DNA from: Scrofimicrobium canadense
GTDB taxonomy: Bacteria > Actinomycetota > Actinomycetes > Actinomycetales > Actinomycetaceae
Assembly (NCBI RefSeq): GCF_009696615.1
Contig: NZ_VULO01000014.1
Location: 1 to 64,000, forward strand
Reading direction: 5' to 3'
Length of the DNA: 64,000 nt
The first letter of the stretch is position 1; every line of letters begins with the position of its first letter. This document shows positions 1 through 7,860 of the stretch, in pieces. The notes under the pieces are model-generated. The model was given only the letters and a program-made list of their open reading frames with translations. It did no database searches and was not told the DNA's origin. The translations under genes and the position numbers were made by a program.

Positions 1-45
1 TTCAAACTCACCAAAGCCTGAAGAATCAACGTAGGATCAGAGACA

Positions 46-102
46 GTGAAGGTGTTTCTATTATCTTTTTGGATCACACCTAAAAGTATGAAACACCTTC
101 AC
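46..102. repeat. 12-bp inverted repeat
   Basis: GTGAAGGTGTTT at 46-57 is the exact reverse complement of AAACACCTTCAC at 91-102, separated by 33 bases. Nothing beside it identifies it as a mobile-element end. It could be a long-loop hairpin or a chance repeat in a short window edge. Confidence 0.4.
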
Positions 103-200
103 ACCCCACCAAAGTCCGAAGAGCCCGAAATTGAAAAGCCTACGATTCGTCAAGGCCAGATTCACTTCGCCTACTGACCTGTAGTTTTAAAATCTTGCGG

Positions 201-224
201 GACTGCCAGTCTTTTCTGGCAGTC
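201..224 (-). terminator. hairpin, probable terminator of the mmpL-DUF1622 unit
   Basis: GACTGCCAG (201-209) and CTGGCAGTC (216-224) form a perfect 9-bp stem with a six-base loop. Read on the minus strand it is followed by CCCGCAAGATTTTAAAA, a delayed T-rich run. It lies about 125 bases past the stop codon of the last leftward gene, so I infer it ends that transcript. Confidence 0.5.
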
Positions 225-247
225 ACGCGGGGAAGCTGCTCATGTCT

Positions 248-319
248 GCATCCTGGGTGATGTGGCATGTGCCTGGGCGGTATTTGGCCCCGTTTACGGT
301 TTTATGACCCCGTACGTGG
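248..319. repeat. 72-bp dispersed repeat, copy A
   Basis: This 72-base block matches 51277-51348 without gaps at about 61 of 72 positions. Its last part, GTTTTATGACCCCGTACGTG, is identical in both. Both copies lie in the same orientation a short way past the stop codon of a minus-strand gene (30 bases here, 11 at copy B). No open reading frame is shared, and the flanks are unrelated. Function unknown. Confidence 0.75.
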
Positions 320-348
320 TGTGCGGAGGCACGTAGGTCTCCTCTTCA

Positions 349-789
349 CTACCTGCCGACTTTACTTGACTTGTTCTTCTCTTTTCGGGAACCATCCTCA
401 TTAATCTGATGAGCAATAACGCTTGCCCCAGAGGTGAGTAACGCGCGCTTCCAAGGGAGGACCCCCTCAATCTCAATCTGGATCGACATCGACAAAATCG
501 TTCGGATGACAACGATGAGTCCCAAAATGAAAGCATCTTCTAGGGACGGTTTTGACGTGACTGTGCGAACCAAGTCCGCAGCAACGAGTATCTCAAGTCC
601 TAACAGAATTGCGCCGCCGATGGTGGTCTTCAAGGTATGAAAGGCAGCGAGCGCCCCCTGCTTCGTAACTAGTTTATTGATACCCAAATAGGCTGCAATG
701 ATGAACCCGACAACCATTGCGATAGTGCCCAGCAGTTCAAAACCGGTGGCTATTACCACGAATGCGTCCTCTAAGAATTCCCCGTTCAC
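349..789 (-). CDS. DUF1622 family membrane protein
   Basis: A 146-residue protein with three predicted membrane segments (about residues 8-36, 56-75 and 87-104). The third segment and the loop after it carry the family hallmark IRTILSMSIQIEIEG followed by LPW near residues 95-113. This matches DUF1622, a small integral membrane family of unknown function. The start is GTG with only a weak ribosome-binding site. It follows the MmpL-like gene by 24 bases on the same strand, so the two are probably co-transcribed and may act together at the membrane. No enzymatic motif is visible. Confidence 0.75.
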   Translation of the reverse strand: MNGEFLEDAFVVIATGFELLGTIAMVVGFIIAAYLGINKLVTKQGALAAFHTLKTTIGGAILLGLEILVAADLVRTVTSKPSLEDAFILGLIVVIRTILSMSIQIEIEGVLPWKRALLTSGASVIAHQINEDGSRKEKNKSSKVGR

Positions 790-813
790 ACGGTCAATCC
801 TAGAGTGAACAGT

Positions 814-3800
814 CTACTTTTGCAGGGTATCTGCAAGTTCTTTGTCCTCTAGAGCTGCGAGTTTGGTTCCTTCAACGTCCACATTGGGAAGAATCTTGTC
901 TAACCAGCGGGGGATATACCAGGCCCATTTGCCCAGCAGCGACATCACAGCTGGAGTGAGTGTCATGCGCACGACGAAAGCATCAGCCAGTACTCCGATA
1001 GCCAGGCCGAACCCAAGCGGCCGCACCATGGTGAGGTGCGAGAAAACAAAGCCGGCAAAGACCGAAGCCATGATCAGTGCTGCTGCGGTAACTACCGGGC
1101 CAGATGCTCGGAATCCGCGACGAACTGCTCGCACAGGGGGTGCCCCGTGGGCGTGCGCCTCGCGCATCGCTGAGACCAGGAACACCTGGTAGTCCATTGC
1201 CAGTCCGAAAAGAATTCCAGTGAGCAATATGGGCAAGAAACTCAGAATTGGCCCAGGAGTGTGCACATCAAAGATATTTCCAAGCCATCCCCACTGATAG
1301 ACGGCAACAGTTGTACCAAAAGCAGCAGCCAACGATAGTAAGAATCCTGCGGTTGCCAGGAGAGGGATGACGACTGAACGGAATACCAAGAGCAGGAGGA
1401 TCAGTGACAGTCCGACGACGATGATGAGATAAGGTGTCAGTGCTTCGGTAACCTTTTGTGACACGTCAATTTGCATAGCAACTTGACCAGCTAAGTTGAC
1501 CTCTGTGTTGGTTACTTCTTGTATCTGTGCAGTATTGTCGCGCAGAGTATGGACTAGGTTTTCTGTTTCGATCGAGGCGGGGCCACCAGTTGGCACGATC
1601 TGTAGTAGGCCTGCAGTGTTGTCGTCATTGAGTCCGGCTGGAAGTACTGCAACTACACCTTCAAGTGGTCGGATTTCATCGGCGACGTCCAGCATCGTGT
1701 TTGTTGCCTCGTCGGTACTTAGACCTTCTGGCAGGTCGACCATCGCCACCATGGGGCCGTTGTAACCACCGCCAAACCGTTCCGAGATGGTCTCGTATGC
1801 TCTCTGTGCGGTAGAACCGTAAGGCTCTTGACCGCCATCAGGCAGCGCGGTGCGCATGGACAATGTGGGAATGGCAAGCACACCAAGGAGTGCCACCGAG
1901 GCCAATGCTGCGATGGCTGGTTGGCGGGTGGTGAACGCTCCCCATCCCCGGTTGCGTGAGCGAGTTTCTTCTTCCTCAACGTCAATAGCACCACTGGCAA
2001 CTGCCTCGGCATGAGCTTTCTCTTTGGCGTAAGCCCGTTTGGAAACGATCCGCTTACCGATGAATCCGAGCATTGCTGGCGTAAGAGTAATCGCCACCAG
2101 GACTGCTATTGCTATGGTCGCAGCAGCAGATAGACCGAGGATTGAAAGGAATGGCAATCCGGGCACAACGAGTGCTACCAGTGCAATGACCACTGTCAAT
2201 CCTGCAAAGACGACGGCATTCCCTGAGGTGCCTATTGCTCGTCCAACGGATTCTTCAGGTTCCATTCCTTTGAGAAGCTGCTGGCGGTGACGGTGAACGA
2301 TGAAAAGCGTGTAGTCGATTCCCACAGCTAATCCCAGCATCAGTGCCAAGATCGGGGTGATTGACATGACCTCAATGGCTGAGGACAGCGCTAAGGTCCC
2401 GCCGACGCCTACGCCGACGCCTACTAGTGCCATCAAAAGTGGCAGGCCTGCAGCAACGAGGGTTCCCATCATCACGAAGAGAACGACTGCGGCCAGAAGG
2501 AGACCAATGACTTCTCCAATACCGATCAGTCCGTCAAGGGTGGTAACGATCTCGGCGGAGTACATGACATTGATGCCGTCGGACTCAAGTGATGCTAGGT
2601 CGGCCATGAGTCCGTCGCGGCTTTCGTCTGAGAGTCCGCCCATGCCTGCATCGAAACTGAGCTGGGCGATTGCTGTGGTGCCGTCTTCTGAGACGAAACG
2701 CAATCCTTCGGTGGCCGAGGCGGTGCGCTCACCAAGAGCCAGTTGCTCGCGTCCCTCAGCTAGTTGTTTTTCACCGTCAGCTAGTTCTTTTTCTGCTTTG
2801 GGGATTTCTTTCTCACCCTTGGCAATGTCTTTCTTGCCTTGTTCTAGCTGGGTTTTGCCTTCTTCGTATTGTGCCCGACCCGCGTCCAATTCCGCTTGGC
2901 CTGCCTCTAGCTGAGCCCAGCCATCACTGAGCTGCACGGCTGCTGCATCGAGTTGTTGCTTGGCTGCGGCCAACTGTTCTTCACCCTGCGTGCTCTGTGC
3001 CCATCCGGCTGCGAGCTGTGCCTCAGAGGCGTCCAGCTGCTTTTTCCCCTCGGCTAGTTGTGCCTTCTGTGCTGGTAACGCGATTTTTGCCTGGTCGACT
3101 TCCTTGATGAGTCCGGTGAGTTCCTTTATGCCGCCTTCGGCCGCCTTGATTTTGTCTTTAAGTGTTTCAGGTGGTTCGCATAATTCGGGCGTAACGATCC
3201 CTGCTGCGCATCCCTGATAGAGTTTGAGGCCTTGTTTTGCCTTGTCCAACTCATTCTCAAGTGTTGCCCGTCGCTCAGGGAGCGCTGCTTCAGCAGCAGA
3301 CAGTGCAGCTTCAACCTCCGAGTAGTTCGCGCCTACGTCAAATTCTTTTGCGGCGGCCGCCAGCCTTTCTTCGTACTGCTTCTTACCGGCGTCAAACTGA
3401 GCTTGCCCAGCAGCCAGTTGATCTTTCCCTGCCTGTAGTTCAGCCCAGCCCTGATTGTATTGGGCTAGTCCGGCATCGTATTCGGCTTGGCCTTGTTCAA
3501 GTTGGGTGCGTGCAGCATCCAACTCAGCCTGGCCTGACTCCAGCTGCTCTGCTGCAGCTTTGAGTCGGGGTTCATTTTCCGCGACCAACTTTTTGCCGGA
3601 CTCTAGTTGCTTTTTGGCGTCCTCTAGTTGCTTCTTGCCGTCTTCCAGTTTCTTCGCATTCTTTTCGATCTCGGCTTTACCGTCAGCAACTTCGCTGGCT
3701 GCACTGTCGATTTGCTCTTGCTGCTCAAACGGGTCAATAGCGCTGGTTACGTTGTGTTTTCCTGGAAGCGACGCTAGAGCCGCGGAAATGGCTTTTTGCT

Positions 3801-4059
3801 GTTGGGCGGTAAGAGGTGTCCCGTCACTGCTCTCGAAAACCACCGACCCGGATACTTTGGCAGCGTCGGGAAATATCTCTTTCATGCGGTCCAGCGTGGC
3901 TTGCGTTTGCGTGCCTGGCAGGCGGAAATTCTCAGAGAAGGTTCCCATGAAAAGTGCGGCAGATGTACCGACGCCCAGAAGAATAACTATCCACGCGGCC
4001 AGAAACCATCTGCGTTGCCGATAAGCTAGTTTCCCCAGGCGGTATAAGAAAGATGCCAT
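814..4059 (-). CDS. MmpL/RND-family exporter with long coiled-coil insert
   Basis: A 1081-residue inner-membrane transporter of the MMPL/RND superfamily, expected to be proton-driven and to export lipids or hydrophobic compounds. Residues 20-40 form the first membrane helix. Residues about 110-455 are a long run of heptad-like repeats (LExGKxQL, LxAGxAQL) of the kind seen in YhgE/Pip-type proteins, placed in the first extracytoplasmic domain. Membrane bundles follow from about residue 510 and again near the C-terminus, each with the conserved acidic motif GIDYTLF or AMDYQVF expected for proton relay. Start ATG 4059 has AGGA upstream. It is divergent from a TetR gene and followed by a DUF1622 gene. 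The family is clear; the substrate is unknown. Confidence 0.9.
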   Translation of the reverse strand: MASFLYRLGKLAYRQRRWFLAAWIVILLGVGTSAALFMGTFSENFRLPGTQTQATLDRMKEIFPDAAKVSGSVVFESSDGTPLTAQQQKAISAALASLPGKHNVTSAIDPFEQQEQIDSAASEVADGKAEIEKNAKKLEDGKKQLEDAKKQLESGKKLVAENEPRLKAAAEQLESGQAELDAARTQLEQGQAEYDAGLAQYNQGWAELQAGKDQLAAGQAQFDAGKKQYEERLAAAAKEFDVGANYSEVEAALSAAEAALPERRATLENELDKAKQGLKLYQGCAAGIVTPELCEPPETLKDKIKAAEGGIKELTGLIKEVDQAKIALPAQKAQLAEGKKQLDASEAQLAAGWAQSTQGEEQLAAAKQQLDAAAVQLSDGWAQLEAGQAELDAGRAQYEEGKTQLEQGKKDIAKGEKEIPKAEKELADGEKQLAEGREQLALGERTASATEGLRFVSEDGTTAIAQLSFDAGMGGLSDESRDGLMADLASLESDGINVMYSAEIVTTLDGLIGIGEVIGLLLAAVVLFVMMGTLVAAGLPLLMALVGVGVGVGGTLALSSAIEVMSITPILALMLGLAVGIDYTLFIVHRHRQQLLKGMEPEESVGRAIGTSGNAVVFAGLTVVIALVALVVPGLPFLSILGLSAAATIAIAVLVAITLTPAMLGFIGKRIVSKRAYAKEKAHAEAVASGAIDVEEEETRSRNRGWGAFTTRQPAIAALASVALLGVLAIPTLSMRTALPDGGQEPYGSTAQRAYETISERFGGGYNGPMVAMVDLPEGLSTDEATNTMLDVADEIRPLEGVVAVLPAGLNDDNTAGLLQIVPTGGPASIETENLVHTLRDNTAQIQEVTNTEVNLAGQVAMQIDVSQKVTEALTPYLIIVVGLSLILLLLVFRSVVIPLLATAGFLLSLAAAFGTTVAVYQWGWLGNIFDVHTPGPILSFLPILLTGILFGLAMDYQVFLVSAMREAHAHGAPPVRAVRRGFRASGPVVTAAALIMASVFAGFVFSHLTMVRPLGFGLAIGVLADAFVVRMTLTPAVMSLLGKWAWYIPRWLDKILPNVDVEGTKLAALEDKELADTLQK

Positions 4060-4130
4060 AATGATTCACATTCCTACTCGTGCTGCCGCGGTGGCAGTGA
4101 TTTCAGCGCCTAGTAAAGTTGCGGATGCTC

Positions 4131-4155
4131 AAGTTACCATTCGTAAGTTACCATT
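4131..4155. promoter_or_regulatory. direct repeat, candidate TetR operator
   Basis: AAGTTACCATT occurs at 4131-4141 and again at 4145-4155, a 14-base period, in the 149-bp gap between the divergent MmpL-like gene and its neighbouring TetR gene. The position suits a repressor controlling both genes. Most TetR operators are palindromes, so direct repeats are somewhat atypical; binding is inferred only. Confidence 0.45.
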
Positions 4156-4208
4156 AGTAGGATAGCAGTAGTGAATACCGCTGCGATAGGGGAGGTGAGT
4201 GAGGCCAT

Positions 4209-4820
4209 ATGAGTTCAGTAACACCGAGGTCGCGTCAGAGGATTCCTGCTTCGGCTCGGCACCAACAAATGCTCGATGTGGCAATAGATATGGCGCGCAC
4301 TCAAGGGGTCACCTCTCTCACATTGGCGCGTGTAGCGGAGGCCAGTGGAGTTTCTAAACCTGTCGCGTATCAACACTTTGGGTCAATTGCCGGTCTGCTG
4401 CAGGAAATGTTCGAACAGGTGGGGGAAGAATATGAGCAGACCATCGCTGAAGCGATAGCCTATTCTGCGTATTCGGGAGCAAATCCGCTGGAGCTGCTGC
4501 GGTTGTTTTGCGAGGTGTACATTGACTGCAGTCTGGGGGCCGGCGCTCTCTACGACGAGCTTGGCTCGATGATCGTTGCTGTTGTGGAAGAGGACCGGTC
4601 AAGGCGGGTGGATATTGCAGAAAAATACGCACCCTTTGCGGTAGATATTTTCGGGATAGATGAGCGCACCGCATACAAACTCATGGTTGCCTTCTTGGGG
4701 GCAATCGATCGTACGTGTGAGGCAGTTATTTCTGGTCGCATTGAACGCGAAGAAGCGATTGAACTTCTTATGGGAATCTTTGTTCCTGCTGTGAGCCTGC
4801 CAGGCCAAAGCGACAACTAG
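4209..4820 (+). CDS. TetR/AcrR family regulator
   Basis: A 203-residue one-component repressor. The N-terminal helix-turn-helix lies at about residues 35-60 (VTSLTLARVAEASGVSKPVA then YQHF), matching the TetR signature; the rest is a variable helical ligand domain. Start ATG 4209 follows GGAGGTGAG at 4191-4199. It is divergent from the MmpL-like exporter, with an 11-bp direct repeat between them. By analogy with many exporter-repressor pairs I infer that it represses the exporter and itself, and is released by an exported or related compound. Confidence 0.88.
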   Translation: MSSVTPRSRQRIPASARHQQMLDVAIDMARTQGVTSLTLARVAEASGVSKPVAYQHFGSIAGLLQEMFEQVGEEYEQTIAEAIAYSAYSGANPLELLRLFCEVYIDCSLGAGALYDELGSMIVAVVEEDRSRRVDIAEKYAPFAVDIFGIDERTAYKLMVAFLGAIDRTCEAVISGRIEREEAIELLMGIFVPAVSLPGQSDN

Positions 4821-4822
4821 GT

Positions 4823-4852
4823 TAGCGCCCCACTTCGGCAAGCGGGTCGCTA
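4823..4852. terminator. bidirectional hairpin between convergent genes
   Basis: TAGCG (4823-4827) pairs with CGCTA (4848-4852), with an inner CCC/GGG stem, between the ends of the rightward TetR gene and the leftward nitroreductase gene. There is no strong T-run. The position suits a shared terminator. Confidence 0.45.
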
Positions 4853-4864
4853 GTACTTGACGTG

Positions 4865-6055
4865 CTACATCACGATGTCGTCAACTAGCATGCGCATTGA
4901 TGGTCCGACCTGTGCAGTGGGTGTCCCAATCCGGGCCAGCATGTGGATGGCGCCGTCGCCCCCAAAACTCTCGTGAATCTCTCGATAGCATTCGGATAGC
5001 TCAGGGTATTCTTGCAGTGCCTGGCTGAGAGGGTGCGTTGCCAACCCATGAACATTAGCGCTGAGAACCACCCGGGCGTATGTCATTCCTGCTTCCACCT
5101 GAGAGTGGCGGTCGTTGTTCTGGGTTGTTACCAAGACAAAAGCAGAGGTACCTTCCACATGCTCGACGGCTGACTCGCGGAACATCTTTGCCGCGGCCTC
5201 GCCCTGGCCCAGCCCCGGCAGTAGCGTGACTAGTGTCTGCATTGCGTGGCGGACCAGAGGATTCGCGTTCTGATCGCTTGCGGTAAAGCCCCACCGGTGG
5301 CGATTCTTCGCATACTCATTAGAGCGCAAGAGCGCGGACGCCTCGTCCATTGCTTCCTGTTTATCCGCCTCTATCATGGCGGCACTGAGTGCAATAGCTT
5401 GAAGATGAGCCACCTCATCTGGATTGTCAATCAGCCTGATCCGCGCCACAGAATTGCTGAGGTTTTCTATGGACGAGGCGACGGACGGGTCAATCGGAGT
5501 GTCCTTGTAAGGTGAGCGGTTCGTGTCAGGAATATAGAGTCCTTCGGCCAGAGAGGATTCTACCGGTACGGCCTCAACTAGTCTGATTCGTGCTATCGGC
5601 GTATTGGCAAGACTTTCAGAAAAGGCAGCTTCGTCGAGTTCTCCCCGGGGGAAGAGCTTTACCTGAACATCCCAACCGTGAGCAGCTCCGTATTCCTGCA
5701 TATATCCCAGGAAGGTCCCTTGCGAGATCATAGCTTGGCGTCCCAGCGGATCTACCACAGGTGTGAGCCGCTCTGGATTTACATAGAGGTCGAAAGCGAG
5801 TGGATCGTTGTCATCAAGATCGATGCGCCACGGCTGAGTATTATGGCTGCTTCCGGCTAGAAGTCCCGCCGAGGCTACCTGCAATCGCGGGTCTGATGAT
5901 TGCCCAGCATAGGATTTCTTCTACGGGTCCAAGTAGCTGCGCCCCAATTGAGCCCCGCTGATGAGCGCGCCAGCCGCGACTGCGCTAACCACGATCCCTC
6001 CGGTGACAAGAGCCACGGTTTTTCCGATCCGTCGACGTGGATGATGAGTAGGCAT
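4865..6055 (-). pseudogene. Acg-type FMN nitroreductase interrupted by an in-frame TAG
   Basis: Two adjacent reading frames lie in one frame. The first (6055 to 5921, 44 codons) starts at ATG 6055 behind AGAAAGG and encodes HHPRRR then a membrane or signal segment, ending YLDP. It stops at TAG 5923-5921. Reading through gives 12 codons (KKSYAGQSSDPR) and then 339 residues of an Acg-family (dormancy nitroreductase-like) FMN-binding protein with SSHNTQPWR. The TTG at 5884, the first start after the TAG, has no ribosome-binding site and would begin inside the conserved domain. So the gene is most simply one ORF of about 396 codons broken by an amber codon: a pseudogene, a readthrough gene or a sequencing error. 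The upstream TetR gene is 14 bases away on the same strand. Confidence 0.7.
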
Positions 6056-6069
6056 AGGTGCCTTTCTGG

Positions 6070-6726
6070 TTAGTTTTCTGTATGGAGGTAAAGTGGCGAT
6101 TCGGTGAGCAATCCCAAGAGAATGCCGAACAGAGTTTCTTGATCCAGGTTGTGAGAAGCCTGCAGGTAGTGTGTCTTCCTCATTCCCACCCAGAGGGCCC
6201 CTTGAACGCTCACCCATAGGGTGGCTGCAGCAGCGTCTGGATCGAGATCGCGGCGAAATATGCCTTGTTGTTGTCCATCCGTGATGATCGAAACCAAAAC
6301 GTCGTTGGCTCTATTACCCAGCAGGTACATTCGCCCAAGAATTGAATCAGGGGATTCACAGGCATCTTCTTGCGGTTGGTATTCAACGATGGTGCGGAAG
6401 TATTCGGGATAGTCATTGTGGAAGTCAAACAGTACGCGAGCTGCTCCCTGCAGGCGCATCAGGGGATTGGCGGCTTCGTTCGCACGTTCGGCCTCCTCTA
6501 ACTTCTCCAGTAGCAACGTGAATCCGCGCAGCATCACCTCAGCAATCAGGTCATCTTTGCTGGAGAAATGGTGGTAAACAGTGCGCTTGCTACATCCCGC
6601 TTCTTTGGCGATGTCACTCATGGAACTTGATTCCACGCCGCCGCGCAAAAAGACAATTTCAGCCGCGTCAACCAGAAGTTCCTTGCGCGCCTGGTTGAGG
6701 CGGCTACTCAGTGCTTCGTTGTGCAT
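6070..6726 (-). CDS. TetR/AcrR family regulator
   Basis: A regulator of about 218 residues with an N-terminal helix-turn-helix (SSMSDIAKEAGCSKRTVYHH near residues 33-52) and a helical C-terminal domain. An upstream GTG (6744) would add six residues; I prefer ATG 6726, which has TGGGG a few bases upstream, but this is uncertain. It ends 14 bases before the interrupted nitroreductase ORF, so it probably heads that transcript and may regulate it. Its start overlaps a possible rightward promoter for the yjdF leader. Confidence 0.85.
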   Translation of the reverse strand: MHNEALSSRLNQARKELLVDAAEIVFLRGGVESSSMSDIAKEAGCSKRTVYHHFSSKDDLIAEVMLRGFTLLLEKLEEAERANEAANPLMRLQGAARVLFDFHNDYPEYFRTIVEYQPQEDACESPDSILGRMYLLGNRANDVLVSIITDGQQQGIFRRDLDPDAAAATLWVSVQGALWVGMRKTHYLQASHNLDQETLFGILLGLLTESPLYLHTEN

Positions 6727-6736
6727 AACCCCAGCA

Positions 6737-6766
6737 TTGCACACCCGTGCAAGAGGCTGCTATAAG
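6737..6766 (+). promoter_or_regulatory. candidate promoter for the yjdF transcript
   Basis: TTGCAC (6737-6742) and TATAAG (6761-6766) are separated by 18 bases and read toward yjdF. If used, the leader would be about 320 nt and would include the large inverted repeat and the structured region. The element overlaps the start of the leftward TetR gene. Confidence 0.35.
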
Positions 6767-6865
6767 GGTTTCCCACGGTTAAAGCTCACTCAGCAAGTCA
6801 GGGGGATGCTCAAATACTCTGAAAGTGTGGGCTGGAGAGAAGCCTAATGCGTCTGTAGTGACTCA

Positions 6866-6926
6866 ATGTGCACGGGGAAGCTCGTTGTGCATGGGCCCCG
6901 CGCACAACGAGCTTCCCCGTGCACAT
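6866..6926. repeat. 25-bp perfect inverted repeat with 11-nt loop
   Basis: The arm at 6866-6890 (centred on CACGGGGAAGCTCGTTGTGC) is the exact reverse complement of 6902-6926, separated by 11 bases. There is no T-run on either side. It lies between two divergent genes, where a simple terminator is not expected, unless it protects yjdF from upstream transcription or is part of the yjdF leader. Confidence 0.85.
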
Positions 6927-6934
6927 CGGGCAGG

Positions 6935-7089
6935 AGGAACACGAGTAGAGTAGGTGAGTTCTGCTCTTGCAAACCTCACGGACCGGAAGGTAGTCCGGTC
7001 GATCACCGCCCTTGGTGGTTCGTAGCCTCATAGAGGAAACCAGTCAAAGCAGGCATGTTTTTCATGCCCAGCTACGACGGAAGGTTCCG
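6935..7089 (+). ncRNA. structured leader of yjdF, candidate yjdF-type riboswitch
   Basis: The sequence between the large palindrome and yjdF can form a row of hairpins: GTGAG 6954-6958 with CTCAC 6975-6979, GACCGG 6981-6986 with CCGGTC 6995-7000, ATCACC 7002-7007 with GGTGGT 7014-7019, and GGCATG 7052-7057 with CATGCC 7063-7068. The ribosome-binding site GGAAGG (7079-7084) sits inside a small inverted repeat, CGGA/TCCG. In Firmicutes a yjdF RNA motif that binds aza-aromatic compounds lies upstream of yjdF genes. I infer that this is a related element but have not matched it to the consensus. Confidence 0.45.
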
Positions 7090-7091
7090 CT

Positions 7092-7523
7092 ATGAAGTCT
7101 GCTTTCACACTATTCTTTGATGGCTCGCGGTGGGTGGGAGTGTACGAGGTCCACTATGCAGATGGCACCGTCCAAGCAGCACAACACATTTTTGGCATCG
7201 AACCTACTGATGCACAGTTGTGGCAGTGGATGGTCAATCACGGGGTGGAACTGATCGCCCGTGCCCATGATGCGCCGCGGATCAGCCCTCACGTCCGTGA
7301 GCGTTCGAAGCGAGCGCTCAATCCAAAGAAGTTAGCGCGTATTGCCGCTAAAGAAGCCGCCACGCCGAGGGCATCAACAGCCGCTCAAGAGGCACTAGCC
7401 GATGTCAGAGATGAACTGAAATGTCGCGCGAAAACGAAAAGATCACGCAGAAGGCAAGAGCAGGCAGAGCAGCGCTATCAAAAGCGGACTGCCAAACGCA
7501 AACAAAAACACCGCGGCCGTTAG
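7092..7523 (+). CDS. yjdF: YjdF / DUF2992 family protein
   Basis: A 143-residue protein with the family N-terminus (FFDGSRWVGVYE at residues 9-20, then AQHIFGIEPTDAQLWQWM) and a very basic C-terminal tail rich in Arg, Lys and Gln from about residue 100. This matches DUF2992/YjdF, whose biochemical role is not established; family members are known downstream of the yjdF riboswitch. Start ATG 7092 follows GGAAGG at 7079-7084. The gene stands alone between a TetR unit and a hydrolase gene. Confidence 0.8.
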   Translation: MKSAFTLFFDGSRWVGVYEVHYADGTVQAAQHIFGIEPTDAQLWQWMVNHGVELIARAHDAPRISPHVRERSKRALNPKKLARIAAKEAATPRASTAAQEALADVRDELKCRAKTKRSRRRQEQAEQRYQKRTAKRKQKHRGR

Positions 7524-7860
7524 CGGCGGATTACTTTCCCCGCATTTTTCTCAATGTGGGGAAGGCGCTCATTATGTGCAAAATCGTTTTCGGCTTCGTG
7601 GTACGACACTTCTCCCGATGTGCAGATTGGCCTATTCTCCTGTTTTGCGCCTTTGTGTGAGTTTCAAAGATCACGCAGTGAAGAAAATATTTTTGCTGAA
7701 TGAGTTCTTCAGATTCTTTGAAAGCCAATACGTCAGACAGTACAAACCCGGACCACAACACTCAAGGGTGAGAACGTGCCTCTTTTTGCTATAGACGGTT
7801 ATCACTTTGACGAGGTTTTGGCTTTGCCTAGGTATCTCTCTTGAGAGACTTCCCCGCTTA
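7524..7860. other. intergenic region with a yjdF-end hairpin
   Basis: I see no supported gene here. A hairpin at 7536-7563 (TTCCCCGCAT with ATGTGGGGAA, one G-U pair) lies just past yjdF and may end its transcript, though no T-run follows. A short CTCTC/GAGAG palindrome near 7836-7847 lies past the leftward hydrolase gene. A 72-codon open frame at 7576-7794 has no start signals or family resemblance and is probably spurious. Confidence 0.5.

Larger units (their letters stand above)
1..348. other. gene-poor left edge
   Basis: I see no recognisable gene. A short reading frame from ATG 88 to TGA 177 could encode 29 residues (MKHLHTPPK at its start), but it has no ribosome-binding site and no family I recognise; its frame is open upstream back to a TGA at 19-21. 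The stretch also holds a 12-bp inverted repeat (46-57 with 91-102), a 9-bp hairpin at 201-224 and one copy of a 72-bp repeat at 248-319, listed separately. It lies downstream of two leftward genes, so much of it may be their 3' untranslated region. Confidence 0.4.

Noticed and set aside
2357-2914. 185-codon open frame opposite the MmpL-like gene
   Set aside because: It lies opposite the repetitive coiled-coil region and has Ser/Pro/Thr-rich shadow composition. It has no start signals, and the other strand is clearly coding.
6935-7050. SRP RNA (4.5S) suggested by GACCGGAAGGTAGTCC
   Set aside because: The GGAA loop resembles SRP helix 8, but the asymmetric GGAAGCAGC strand is missing and the flanks do not form the long SRP hairpin.
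7576-7794. 72-codon ORF downstream of yjdF
   Set aside because: There is no ribosome-binding site, no family resemblance and mixed composition; its frame overlaps other equally open frames.
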